From NCBI GenBank assembly GCA_019187485.1, contig JABAQR010000025.1:1-57434 (forward strand): a stretch of 57,434 nucleotides of DNA, read 5' to 3'. The position numbers and the translations under genes were made by a program. Origin of the DNA: Lysobacterales bacterium (GTDB lineage: Bacteria; Pseudomonadota; Gammaproteobacteria; Xanthomonadales; SZUA-5). Under the pieces are notes generated by a model that searched no databases, was not told the DNA's origin, and saw only the letters and a list, made by a program, of their open reading frames with translations. Positions 37,801 through 48,999 of the stretch are shown in pieces. Positions within the stretch are counted from its first letter, which is position 1. The number at the start of each line of letters is the position of its first letter.

Positions 37801-39741
37801 TTCCGCGCGATCGGCAAGGACTGCCAGCGTGAGGACTTCAGCTGCGTCGGCATCGGCGACATGTCCGGCGACGTGTTCGGCAATGGCATGCTGCTGTCAC
37901 GACACATTCGCCTGTTCGCCGCCTTCGATCACCGCCACATCTTCTTCGACCCGACCCCCGATTCCGCGCGCAGCTTCCTCGAGCGCGAGCGCCTGTTCGC
38001 GCTGCCGCGCTCCTCCTGGGCCGACTACGACGCGAGCCTGATCAGCGAGGGCGGTGGCGTGTACCCGCGCAGCGCCAAGTTCATCCCGATCACGCCGCAA
38101 GTGCGGGAAGCGCTGGGCATCGACGAGGACGTCAACCAACTCACCCCGGCCGAAGCGATGCGCGCGATCCTGAGGGCGCCAGTCGAACTGCTGTGGAACG
38201 GCGGCATCGGCGTCTACGTGAAATCCACCGGCGAGAGTCACGACGAGTGCGGCGATCGCGCGAACAACCCGCTGCGCGTCAACGGCCGCGAGCTGCGCTG
38301 TCGCATCGTCGGCGAGGGCGGCAACCTCGGCCTGACCCAGCGCGGGCGCATCGAGTACGCCCAGGCCGGCGGCCTGCTCAACACCGACTTCATCGACAAC
38401 TCGGCGGGCGTCGACACCTCCGACCACGAGGTCAACATCAAGATCCTGCTGAACGCGGCGATCGAGCAGGGACAACTGACGCTCGAGCAACGCGACCGGT
38501 TGCTGGTGGAGATGACCGACGAAGTCGAACGCCTGGTGCTGTTCGACAACTTCCGCCAGAACCTTGCGATCAGCCTGATGCAGGCGCTGTCGATCCCGCG
38601 TCTCGGCTCCAAGCAGCATTTCGTACGCACCCTGGAGCAACAGGGTCTGCTCGACCGCGCGCTCGAATACCTGCCGACCGACGGCGAGTTCGAGGAACGC
38701 AAGGTCAAGGGCCAGGGCCTGTCGCGGCCGGAGCTGGCAATTCTGCTGTCCTATTCGAAGATCGTGCTCTACAAGCAATTGCTCGACTCCGACGTCCCGG
38801 AGGACGCCTACCTGTCGAAGGAGCTGCAGATCTACTTCCCGACGCCGCTGCGCGAGCGCTTCGCCGGCACCATGGAGAAGCACCGCCTGCGGCGCGAGAT
38901 CATCGCCACGCAGGTGACCAACTCGATCGTCAACCGCATGGGCGCCACCTTCGTCCTGCGCATGGCGGAGGACACCGGAAAGAGCGCGGCGGAAATCGCC
39001 AAGGCCTTCACGATCGCGCGCGAGGTGGTGCACGCGCGCGAATGGTGGGCGGAGATGGACAGTTGCGGCGGCGTGCCGGAGGCGGTCTACCTCGAAGTCA
39101 CGCTCGGCATCTGGAATCTGCTGCGCAACCTCACCCGCTGGCTGCTGCAACTGCCTACCCAGAAACTCGAAATCGCCGCTTGCGTGGAGCGCTTCGCGAA
39201 TGGATTCGAGCAACTCGTGAGCGCGCTCGATGAGGTACTGCCGGAGAGTTACAAGCAACGCTACCGCGACAAGGAAGTCGAACTGACGCAGGCGGGCTAT
39301 CCGCATACGATGGCGCGCCGCATCAGTGCGCTCGGTGCGCTCAACGCCGCCTTCGACGTGATCGATCTGGCGCACGAGCGTGAAGTTGCCGTGGCCGAGG
39401 CGGCGCGCGTCTACTTCGACATCGGCGAGGCGCTGCACTTGAAATGGTTCGCGGATGCGATCGAATCCCTGCCGGTGCAGGGCCGCTGGCACGCCAACGC
39501 GCGCGGTGTACTGCGCGACGAGTTGTTCGGCCAGCGTCGCGCGCTCGCCGCGCAACTGCTGCGGCAGCCGGCGCCGCTCGAACGCAGTCGCGTCCAGGAG
39601 TGGCTGGCGACCGCGGACGGCAACCTCGGACATACCCTCGGCATGTTCAACGAGATCCGCACGCAGAAAACCCTGGACTACCCGACCATTTCGGTGGCGG
39701 TGCGCCGGCTCGCGCAACTGGTGGCGGCGGGGGCGCGCTGA
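34804..39741 (+). CDS. gdhB: NAD-specific glutamate dehydrogenase, large (180-kDa) type
   Basis: A 1645-residue enzyme for oxidative deamination of glutamate to 2-oxoglutarate and ammonium, usually catabolic. N-terminal ACT-like regulatory regions span roughly the first 700 residues. The catalytic core carries RMGTVARGGLRWSDRREDF, GLMKAQQVKNT and VPVGAKGGF with the presumed catalytic Lys882, then GIGDMSGDVFGNGML and WNGGIGVYVK. A long helical C-terminus follows. This layout and length are those of the Pseudomonas/Streptomyces-type GDH180. ATG 34804 is used; the GTG codon immediately before it is possible. Apparently monocistronic. Confidence 0.95.
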   Translation: MSASNRIASPALAQVQEALKSLVSGPKLKEACAFAARLFEHLPEEEYGERPAPAWGALTLDLLRFFRERGAHAAKVRAYNPVQEDDGWESTHTVIQIVNDDMPFLVDTVSMAIAQDHVLTHLILHPVMKVQRDPAGHILAFGDEGQHAESLIHLEVDRQTEPGRLQALTERIEQVLADVRSCVRDFDAMHHRALGLAEGLAARELLHDPEHVAECADFLRWIADNHFTFLGYRAYETAQVDGVNVLRAVPGSGLGLLRGDESQLPVRPLATLAARELSEEGGLPDLLILSKTNARSTVHHPGYMDYIGVLRFDANGRPVGEDRFLGLYTSTAYTTRPKDIPLIRTKVDAVFAQSKLHRSGHGAKRLQHILETLPRDELFQASVGELYATALGILNLQERQRTRLFVRRDRYGRYFSALVYIPRDRFTSEIRERIEQTLRRAFAGERFDSTVQVSESVLARLHVVVRPKAGEKPVYEVREIEQRLAQIVRNWQDELRDILIQKHGEERGTKLSSRFGKALPAGYIEAVTPWVAAADVEAAAQLKDSHDVRLQLYRPRKKSDGALRFKVFRMGTPIALSDALPMLENMGLRVHSEHPYEMEVPGFNIHIQDFEVEPLVPLSENLDVARERFQQGFEQIWRGRVENDGFNRLVLAAELDVRDVVMLRGYCKYLQQVGVTYSQAYMERVLAMHPITTRMLVELFHARFDPAREQKAHADASRRRMERDFGALANDELRTRLPNLVATVLDMYVKPRGEQIALLEQALADLLEVVSSLDEDRILRAYKDVIRATLRSNHYQRIDGRPKDYLSFKFDSSKVPGIPKPVPYREIFVYSPRVEGVHLRMGTVARGGLRWSDRREDFRTEVLGLMKAQQVKNTVIVPVGAKGGFTVKQPPVGGDRDAVLAEGVACYRTFIRGLLDITDNIVDGAVQPPESVVRHDPDDPYLVVAADKGTATFSDIANALSQEYGFWLDDAFASGGSKGYDHKKMGITAKGGWESVKRHFRAIGKDCQREDFSCVGIGDMSGDVFGNGMLLSRHIRLFAAFDHRHIFFDPTPDSARSFLERERLFALPRSSWADYDASLISEGGGVYPRSAKFIPITPQVREALGIDEDVNQLTPAEAMRAILRAPVELLWNGGIGVYVKSTGESHDECGDRANNPLRVNGRELRCRIVGEGGNLGLTQRGRIEYAQAGGLLNTDFIDNSAGVDTSDHEVNIKILLNAAIEQGQLTLEQRDRLLVEMTDEVERLVLFDNFRQNLAISLMQALSIPRLGSKQHFVRTLEQQGLLDRALEYLPTDGEFEERKVKGQGLSRPELAILLSYSKIVLYKQLLDSDVPEDAYLSKELQIYFPTPLRERFAGTMEKHRLRREIIATQVTNSIVNRMGATFVLRMAEDTGKSAAEIAKAFTIAREVVHAREWWAEMDSCGGVPEAVYLEVTLGIWNLLRNLTRWLLQLPTQKLEIAACVERFANGFEQLVSALDEVLPESYKQRYRDKEVELTQAGYPHTMARRISALGALNAAFDVIDLAHEREVAVAEAARVYFDIGEALHLKWFADAIESLPVQGRWHANARGVLRDELFGQRRALAAQLLRQPAPLERSRVQEWLATADGNLGHTLGMFNEIRTQKTLDYPTISVAVRRLAQLVAAGAR

Positions 39742-39837
39742 TTCCGGCCAACGCTTGCGGGCGGTGCTTCAGGAACTCGCGGCGGTAGCCGCTCTCTCCG
39801 AACACCTGCCCGCACGTTGATCCTCGGAGAGCAAATT

Positions 39838-39900
39838 GGTTCACAAAGGACGCCAGGAACACAAAGAACATCCAGGCCACCTGCCTTCCTGGCGTTCATT
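39838..39900. repeat. Inverted repeat related to family A, before the kinase gene
   Basis: TTCACAAAGGACGCCAGGAACACAAAG units (39840-39866) are followed by a complementary arm. ACGCCAGGAA (39850-39859) pairs exactly with TTCCTGGCGT (39886-39895). The arms are shorter and more diverged than at 18.6 kb. The rest of the 279-nt gap (39742-40020) shows no gene or clear promoter. Confidence 0.6.
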
Positions 39901-40020
39901 GCGGACGAGAAAAATCGGCAGGCATTCGCGATCCGGTCTGTTGGGCGACATGACGCACGGGATTCGTGCGGGGAAAGCTCCCGCAACTGCATCCACACGG
40001 CCGATCTCTCGCCGCGCGGG

Positions 40021-42792
<2,772 letters not shown>

Positions 42793-42933
42793 ACAGCCCA
42801 CCCGAGAAGGTCTGGGCAGATCCATCCCGGACCGACCGGGCACCTGTCCGGACTCGGCTCACGCAAATCAAACTCTTGCAGCTTGGACTTGCGAGCCGTG
42901 GCCGGCAGAACCTCGGGCCCGCTCAGTGGTTCC

Positions 42934-43413
42934 TCAGAGTTTTTCCAGCACCGCTTCCGCGCTCGACACCTTGAACTCGCCGGGCGCTTCGACGAACAAC
43001 TGGCTCACCACGCCGTCCTTCGCCACCAACGCGAAGCGCTGGCCGCGGATACCCATGCCGAACTTGCTCGCGTCGAGTTCCAGGCCGAGCGCCTTGACGA
43101 AGGCGGCATTGCCGTCGGCGAGCAGCCAGATCTCCTCCGGCACATCCTGGCTCTTGCGCCATGCATCCATGACGAAGGCATCGTTGACGGCCATGCAGAC
43201 GACGCGATCCACGCCCTTGGCCTTGAACTCGGCGAGGTGATCGACATAGCCCGGCAGGTGGCGCGCCGAACAGGTGGGCGTGAACGCGCCCGGCACCGAG
43301 AACAGCACCACGGTCTTGCCGGCGAACAGCTCGTCGGTGGAAATCTGCTGCACGCCGTCCTTCAGATAGGCCAGTTGCGCGCTCGGAATGCGGTCGCCGG
43401 GCTGGGTGGACAT
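42934..43413 (-). CDS. Peroxiredoxin, Prx5-like
   Basis: A 159-residue thiol peroxidase. The peroxidatic cysteine Cys48 sits in PGAFTPTCSARHLPGY, the signature of the Prx5/AhpC-TSA redoxin branch. A second cysteine, Cys73 (RVVCMAV), is present. The ATG at 43413 has a strong Shine-Dalgarno (AGGAAGG). It is convergent with the kinase gene (141-nt gap without a clear terminator) and lies 139 nt downstream of the Rieske gene on the same strand, so it may be expressed on its own. Confidence 0.93.
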   Translation of the reverse strand: MSTQPGDRIPSAQLAYLKDGVQQISTDELFAGKTVVLFSVPGAFTPTCSARHLPGYVDHLAEFKAKGVDRVVCMAVNDAFVMDAWRKSQDVPEEIWLLADGNAAFVKALGLELDASKFGMGIRGQRFALVAKDGVVSQLFVEAPGEFKVSSAEAVLEKL

Positions 43414-43552
43414 GGTGCCTTCCTGTGGGGTTCGAGGGGGATCGGATTCTAACCACCTCCTGCCATCCACAGCGGAAGCTTGCTTCCTGCTTGTCGGGAA
43501 AAGCGCGCGACACGATCCCCGGCGGTGGCTGGCCATCGACGAGCGGCACCTT

Positions 43553-43876
43553 TCAATCCCAGCGATCATCGCGTACCCACACCACGCCGTCGGCGTCGAT
43601 GCGAATCGGGAACACCGCGACCGGCTCATAGGCCGGCGCGCACAGGGCGCGACCGGTACGCAGATCGAAACGCGCGCCGTGGCGTGGACATTCGATCTCG
43701 TAGCCGCACTGAACGCCACCGGCGAGATCGCCGCCGTCGTGGGTGCAGACGTCCTCGATCGCGTGGAACTCGCCGTCGACGTTGGCGACCAGCAACTGGG
43801 CGCCGTCGACGTCGAGCGCGCGATGTTGGCCGGGCGGTAATTCTTCGCGGGTGCAGACGCGTGTCCAGTCGCTCAT
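43553..43876 (-). CDS. Rieske-type [2Fe-2S] ferredoxin
   Basis: A 107-residue soluble electron carrier. The Rieske ligands are complete: Cys44 and His46 in CTHDGGD, Cys63 and His66 in CPRHGARFD. No extra domain is attached, so it resembles the small ferredoxins of oxygenase systems (NirD/BphF-like), but no oxygenase or reductase is nearby. The start codon overlaps the stop codon of the upstream NifU/SufU-like gene (ATGA), implying a shared function in Fe-S or redox metabolism. Confidence 0.93.
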   Translation of the reverse strand: MSDWTRVCTREELPPGQHRALDVDGAQLLVANVDGEFHAIEDVCTHDGGDLAGGVQCGYEIECPRHGARFDLRTGRALCAPAYEPVAVFPIRIDADGVVWVRDDRWD

Positions 43877-44412
43877 TCGTGGGGACTCCGGGCAGGGGGC
43901 GCGGGCGCATCGGCGCCGCGCACATCGATGTCGGTGGAGGTGGCGAGCCGGCCCGCGAGGGCGCCGGCGAGCGTCGCCCAGGGCAGGGTCACGGTCTTGA
44001 TCCGGTTCGGGTGGCCGAGCACGCCGAGAAAAGCGTTGTAGTCGCCGAGTGCCGGGTTCTCCGCGCGTCCGGGATTGCGCGTGACCAGGTCGAGCGCGGC
44101 CTCGCAGAGCGCGCGCACTTCCGCGAGCGGACGGCCGACGACCAGATCGCCCATGATCGAAGTCGCCGCCAGCGTCAGCGCGCTGGCCTCGGCCTCGAAG
44201 GCAAAGCCGCGCAGGCGTTCACCGTCGAACTCCAGGTCGACTTCCAGGCAGTCGCCGCACAGCGCGTTGATCCCGCGCGCGCGCAGCGTGGGCACCGCCA
44301 GCCGGCCGCGTCGCCGCGGGGCGCGGTTGTGCTCGAGCACCACGGTGCGATAGGCGTCGGCGATGGTCGACGCCCGCGGCTGCGCGGCGACTGCGGGTTG
44401 CAGGCTGGACAT
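43873..44412 (-). CDS. NifU/SufU-like protein lacking conserved cysteines
   Basis: A 179-residue protein with the IscU/SufU fold signature: IADAYRTVVLEHNRAPR at the start, NALCGDCLEVDLEF in the middle, and RIKTVTLPWATL near the end. In functional SufU/IscU the three ligand cysteines lie in CGD, in a following GC-S/A segment, and in a RxxCxxLxW segment. Here only Cys52 of the first set, with Asp54 and an additional Cys55, is kept; the second site reads EAEASAL and the third has Thr in place of Cys. A classical scaffold role is therefore doubtful. The ATG at 44412 is preferred over GTG at 44433. Overlaps the Rieske gene by 4 nt. Confidence 0.78.
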   Translation of the reverse strand: MSSLQPAVAAQPRASTIADAYRTVVLEHNRAPRRRGRLAVPTLRARGINALCGDCLEVDLEFDGERLRGFAFEAEASALTLAATSIMGDLVVGRPLAEVRALCEAALDLVTRNPGRAENPALGDYNAFLGVLGHPNRIKTVTLPWATLAGALAGRLATSTDIDVRGADAPAPPARSPHE

Positions 44413-44525
44413 GCGCCAATGATGCCTGCGCACGTCGGCCGAAAGTGAACGCCTGCGCGCCGGACGCTTGTCGCCGGTGCGCGTGCGCGCCTACGCTGCG
44501 CGCGCCCCGGAACACCCACCCGCGC

Positions 44526-46910
44526 ATGCGTCGACTCTGTTGTGCCCTGCTGCTGATGCTGTGCGTGCGCCTGGCCGGCGCGGTCGCCGAGGCACCGTCC
44601 GCGCGACTGCCCGACGGCGCCGGTCCGTGGGTGGTGCGCGCCTATTTCGACAGCAAGACGCAACTGAATCTGGCCGCGGCCCGCAATCCGCCGTGGGAAG
44701 TGCGCCACGACCAGCGCCACGCGCTGTTCGAGGTGGCGAACCGCTTCGAATACGCGCGCCTGCTGGGCCTCGGCCTGCGCCTCGCGATCGACCCCGAACG
44801 GACGCTGCTGGCGCGCGATCCGGGCGCGGCCCTGCGCAGCATTCCGGCCTTCGGCTGCTACCGCACGGTCGAGGAGACCCTCGCCGGCATCGACGCGCTG
44901 GCGGCCGCGCAACCGGGTTTCGCGAGCGTGATCGACATCGGCGATTCCTGGGAGAAGACCCGCGACGCGAGTCGCGGCCACGATCTCAAGGTGCTGCGCC
45001 TGAGCAATGCGGCAGTCGCCGGCAGCAAGCCGCGCATGTTCGTGCAGGGCGCGCTGCACGCGCGCGAGTACGCGACCGCCGAGACCGTGATGCGCTTCGG
45101 CGAGTGGCTGCTTGCCGGATATGCGGCCGGCGATGCCGACGCGCGCATGCTGCTCGACCACCACGAGCTGTACCTGCTGCCGCAAGCCAATCCGGACGGC
45201 CGCAAGAAGGCCGAGGCCGGCCTGCTGTGGCGCAAGAACACCAACGAGGCCTATTGCGGCGCCACCAGCAACTTCCGCGGCGCCGACTTGAACCGCAACT
45301 ATCCCTTCGAGTGGGGCGCACACGGCGGCTCCAGCGGCGAGGGTTGCGACGATGCCTTCCGCGGCGCCGTGGCGGCTTCCGAGCCCGAGACTGCGGCGAT
45401 CGTCGCCTACCTGCGTACGCTGTTCCCGCCGCGGCGCCCGCCCGATCTGACGACGCCGGCACCGGCCGATTCCAGTGGCGTGTTCGTGGACGTGCACAGC
45501 TTCGGCGAACTGGTGATGTGGCCCTGGGGTTTTGCCGAAGCGCTGGCGCCGAACGGCGTCGCGCTGCGCACGCTCGGCCGCCGCCTCGCCTGGTTCAACG
45601 GCTATCGCCCGCAAGCCGGCATCGAGCTCTATGTCACCGATGGCGGCAGTCGCGACTTCGTCTACGGCGAGCTCGGCGTGGCCGCCTACGGATTCGAGAT
45701 CGGCAGCGCCTTCTTCGAGCCTTGCGAGAGCTTCGAGTCGCGCGTGCTCGACCAGAACCTTGCGGCGCTGCGCTACCTGCTGCGCAGCGCGCGCCGGCCC
45801 TACCAGTGGCCGGCGGGACCCTCGATCACCGACTTCGCGAGCGCGCCGGTCGAAGCCGGCGAGTCGGCGCGCGTGATCGGCCGCGCCGACGATGCGGCTT
45901 TCAGCAGCGCGAACGGCAGCGAGCCGGTGGACGCGGTCGCTGCGGTCGCGCTCTTCCTCGACCAGACGCCGTGGGCCGGCACGATCGAGCCGACGCGCCT
46001 CGCGCAAGCGGCCGACGGCGCCTTCGACAGCGCCGTGGAGTGGTTCCACGCCGACCTGCCGGCGCTCGCCGCCGCAGGCAGCCACCGCGTGCACGCGCGC
46101 GCCGAGGACGCGGGCGGCGTCGGCCCCAGCCACGCGCTTGCGCTCACGGTGCTGCCGGCCGGCAGCAGCGGCCGGCTGGTCGGCGAAGTGCGCAATGCCA
46201 ACACCGGCAGCCTGCTCGCGGTGCCGGCGCGCGTGCAGCTCGGCGGCGCCGCCACCCTGGCGCTGCCGGGCGAGTCCGCGAGCTACACGCTGCGTGCGCT
46301 GCCGGGCACGCACGCGCTGCGCGCGGACGCGCCGGGCTACGCGCCACTGGAGCCGGTCGCCATCACCCTCGCCGCCGGGCAGACGCAGGCTCGCGATCTC
46401 GCGCTGGTGCCGATCTGCACGCTGCTCGCCGATGGCGGCGACGCCGGCCTCGGCCAGTTCAACGCCGATCCACCCTGGGGCATCGGCAGCGAGCGCGTCC
46501 ACAGCCCGCCGGCGGCCTTCACCGACTCGCCAGCGGGCGACTACGCGGCCAACACCGACGCCTCGCTGCGCACACCCTCACTCGACCTGCGCGACGTCCA
46601 CCACCTGCGCCTGCGCTTCCAGTCCTGGTGCGACACCGAGGCTTTCTTCGACCGCGGCCGCGTGGAGATCTCCGCCAACGGCGGACCGTGGAACGAGCTG
46701 TGGTCCTGCAGCGGCAGTACCCAGTGGCAGGCGGTGGAGCTCGACCTCGACGCACTCGCCGGCGTCTCCGACGCGCGCATCCGCTTCCGCCTGACCAGCG
46801 ACGCCGCCGTGCAGCGCGAGGGCTGGAGCATCGACGACATCGAACTGTCCGGTGCGGGACTCGTCTGCGGCGGCACGCCGGATGGCTTGCACGCGGACGG
46901 CTTCGAGTAG
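44526..46910 (+). CDS. Secreted M14 zinc carboxypeptidase with C-terminal Ig/jelly-roll region and DGFE tail
   Basis: A 794-residue exported metallopeptidase. Signal peptide about 1-21. The M14 domain (about 105-430) has the zinc ligands His178 and Glu181 (LHAREYATAE) and His324 (VDVHSFGELVMWPWG), the substrate site DLNRNYPFEWG, and the catalytic Glu391 (YGFEIG). After it come a beta-sandwich region, a carboxypeptidase regulatory-like segment (GRLVGEVRNANTGSLLAVPA), and a MAM/jelly-roll-like end. The last residues are HADGFE, matching the last four residues of the unrelated secreted protein at 51950-52654. The start at 44526 opens the signal peptide. Confidence 0.9.
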   Translation: MRRLCCALLLMLCVRLAGAVAEAPSARLPDGAGPWVVRAYFDSKTQLNLAAARNPPWEVRHDQRHALFEVANRFEYARLLGLGLRLAIDPERTLLARDPGAALRSIPAFGCYRTVEETLAGIDALAAAQPGFASVIDIGDSWEKTRDASRGHDLKVLRLSNAAVAGSKPRMFVQGALHAREYATAETVMRFGEWLLAGYAAGDADARMLLDHHELYLLPQANPDGRKKAEAGLLWRKNTNEAYCGATSNFRGADLNRNYPFEWGAHGGSSGEGCDDAFRGAVAASEPETAAIVAYLRTLFPPRRPPDLTTPAPADSSGVFVDVHSFGELVMWPWGFAEALAPNGVALRTLGRRLAWFNGYRPQAGIELYVTDGGSRDFVYGELGVAAYGFEIGSAFFEPCESFESRVLDQNLAALRYLLRSARRPYQWPAGPSITDFASAPVEAGESARVIGRADDAAFSSANGSEPVDAVAAVALFLDQTPWAGTIEPTRLAQAADGAFDSAVEWFHADLPALAAAGSHRVHARAEDAGGVGPSHALALTVLPAGSSGRLVGEVRNANTGSLLAVPARVQLGGAATLALPGESASYTLRALPGTHALRADAPGYAPLEPVAITLAAGQTQARDLALVPICTLLADGGDAGLGQFNADPPWGIGSERVHSPPAAFTDSPAGDYAANTDASLRTPSLDLRDVHHLRLRFQSWCDTEAFFDRGRVEISANGGPWNELWSCSGSTQWQAVELDLDALAGVSDARIRFRLTSDAAVQREGWSIDDIELSGAGLVCGGTPDGLHADGFE

Positions 46911-47006
46911 CCCGGGCGGCCCGCGAACCGCCCCGTCCCGTTCTGGACTCGCCTACATCCGCTGGCCGACAATCCGGTCATCTGAACGTCTTCCGGGTTT
47001 CACGAC

Positions 47007-48908
47007 TTGTCCACCTTCCCGCTGCTGTCGACCATCGACGACCCACGCGAGCTGCGGCGCCTGCCGCGCGAGAAGCTGCATCCACTCGCGGACGAGTTGC
47101 GTGCCTTCGTGCTGGAGTCGGTCTCGCAGACCGGCGGGCACCTGTCGAGTAACCTCGGCACGGTCGAGCTGGCGATCGCGATCCACTACGTGTTCAACAC
47201 GCCGGAAGACCGCCTGATCTGGGACGTCGGTCATCAGAGCTATCCGCACAAGATCCTGACCGGGCGCCGCGCGCGAATGGGTACGCTGCGCCAGCTCGGC
47301 GGCATCAGCGGCTTCCCGCGTCGCGAGGAGAGCGTCTACGACGCCTTCGGCACCGCGCATTCGTCGACTTCGATCTCGGCCGCCGCCGGCATGGCGCGCG
47401 CGAGCGTGCTCAAGGGCGAGCGGCGCCACGCGATCGCGGTGATCGGCGATGGCGCGATGACCGCCGGCATGGCCTTCGAGGCGATGAACAACGCCGGCAT
47501 CGAGAAGGACCTGCCGCTGATCGTGATCCTGAACGACAACGACATGTCGATCTCGCCGCCGGTCGGCGCGCTGAACCGCTACCTTGCGCGGCTGATGAGC
47601 GGCCAGTTCTACGCGCACACCAAGAAAGGCATCGGCCGGGTGCTGTCGATGGCGCCGCCGCTGTACGAATTGGCGCGCCGCTTCGAGGAGCACGCCAAGG
47701 GCATGGTGGTGCCGGCGACCATCTTCGAGGAGTTCGGCTTCAACTACATCGGCCCGATCGACGGCCACGACCTCGAATCGCTGGTGCCGACGCTGCGCAA
47801 CATCATGACCCGCATCGACGAGGGCGACGGCCCGCAGTTCCTGCACGTGGTCACGCGCAAGGGCCAGGGCTACAAGCTCGCCGAGGCCGACCCCGTGCTC
47901 TACCACGGCCCCGGCAAGTTCAACCCGCGCGAAGGCATCCGCCCGACGCAATCCGGCAAGGTCAGCTACACCCAGGTCTTTGGCGACTGGTTGTGCGACA
48001 TGGCCGCGGCCAACCCGCTGCTGGTCGGCATCACGCCGGCGATGCGCGAGGGCTCCGGCATGGTCGAGTTCGCTCAGCGGTTTCCACAGCGCTACTTCGA
48101 CGTCGGCATCGCCGAGCAGCATGCGGTGACCTTCGGTGCGGGCCTTGCCTGTGAAGGCATGAAGCCGGTGGTCGCGATCTACTCGACCTTCCTGCAGCGC
48201 GCCTACGACCAGTTGATCCACGACGTCGCGTTGCAGAAACTGGATGTCACCTTCGCGCTCGATCGCGCCGGCATCGTCGGCGCCGACGGTCCCACCCACT
48301 GCGGCGCCTATGACCTCGCCTACCTGCGCTGCATCCCGAACCTGGCGGTGCTGGCCCCGGCCGACGAGAACGAGTGCCGCCAGCTGCTGTCCACCGCCTT
48401 CGCCCACGAGGGCCCGGCCGCGGTGCGCTATCCGCGCGGCGCCGGTCCCGGCGTTGAGGTCCGCAAGAACCTGGAAACACTGCCCTGGGGCAAGGGCGAA
48501 TTGCGTCGCCGCGGCGGCGCGCTTCCTGGCCAGCGGATCGCATTGGTGGTCTTCGGCGCGCCGCTGCAGGCCGCGCTGGCCGCTGCCGAAAAGCTCGACG
48601 CGAGCGTCGCCAACATGCGCTTCGTCAAACCGCTCGACGAGGAGCTCCTGCTCGAACTGGCGCGTACGCACGACGCGCTGGTGACCATCGAGGAGGGTTG
48701 CATGATGGGTGGTGCCGGTTCGGCCTGTCTGGAGGCTCTCGCCGCGCACGGACTGGAGCTGCCGACAATGCAACTCGGCCTGCCAGACGACTTCGTCGAA
48801 CACGGCGATCCCACGCGCCTGCTGGCACTGCATGGCCTCGACGCCGAAGGCATCGCCCGCCGCGTGCGCGAGCGCTTCCCGCAAGGCCGCGGCGCCCGCG
48901 CGGCATAG
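47007..48908 (+). CDS. dxs: 1-deoxy-D-xylulose-5-phosphate synthase
   Basis: A 633-residue thiamine-diphosphate enzyme, the first step of the MEP isoprenoid pathway (pyruvate plus glyceraldehyde-3-P). Signatures: [54 protein letters not shown] (ThDP motif), [17 protein letters not shown] (catalytic Glu), and the C-terminal transketolase domain. The start is TTG at 47007: the frame has an in-frame stop at 46982 and no ATG or GTG before the conserved N-terminus [17 protein letters not shown]. The Shine-Dalgarno is weak. Likely monocistronic. Confidence 0.95.
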   Translation: MSTFPLLSTIDDPRELRRLPREKLHPLADELRAFVLESVSQTGGHLSSNLGTVELAIAIHYVFNTPEDRLIWDVGHQSYPHKILTGRRARMGTLRQLGGISGFPRREESVYDAFGTAHSSTSISAAAGMARASVLKGERRHAIAVIGDGAMTAGMAFEAMNNAGIEKDLPLIVILNDNDMSISPPVGALNRYLARLMSGQFYAHTKKGIGRVLSMAPPLYELARRFEEHAKGMVVPATIFEEFGFNYIGPIDGHDLESLVPTLRNIMTRIDEGDGPQFLHVVTRKGQGYKLAEADPVLYHGPGKFNPREGIRPTQSGKVSYTQVFGDWLCDMAAANPLLVGITPAMREGSGMVEFAQRFPQRYFDVGIAEQHAVTFGAGLACEGMKPVVAIYSTFLQRAYDQLIHDVALQKLDVTFALDRAGIVGADGPTHCGAYDLAYLRCIPNLAVLAPADENECRQLLSTAFAHEGPAAVRYPRGAGPGVEVRKNLETLPWGKGELRRRGGALPGQRIALVVFGAPLQAALAAAEKLDASVANMRFVKPLDEELLLELARTHDALVTIEEGCMMGGAGSACLEALAAHGLELPTMQLGLPDDFVEHGDPTRLLALHGLDAEGIARRVRERFPQGRGARAA

Positions 48909-48999
48909 CCAGGCAACCTGGCCTTCGGCTGGAATCGGGCGCCACGCACATGCGCGGATCCGTGTCTGGATCACCCTTGCGAGCGGATAGACTTCGGGC

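Noticed and set aside
43474..43487. Terminator hairpin GGAAGC-TT-GCTTCC after the Rieske gene
   Set aside because: A short six-pair stem without a T tract on either strand; insufficient for a terminator call.
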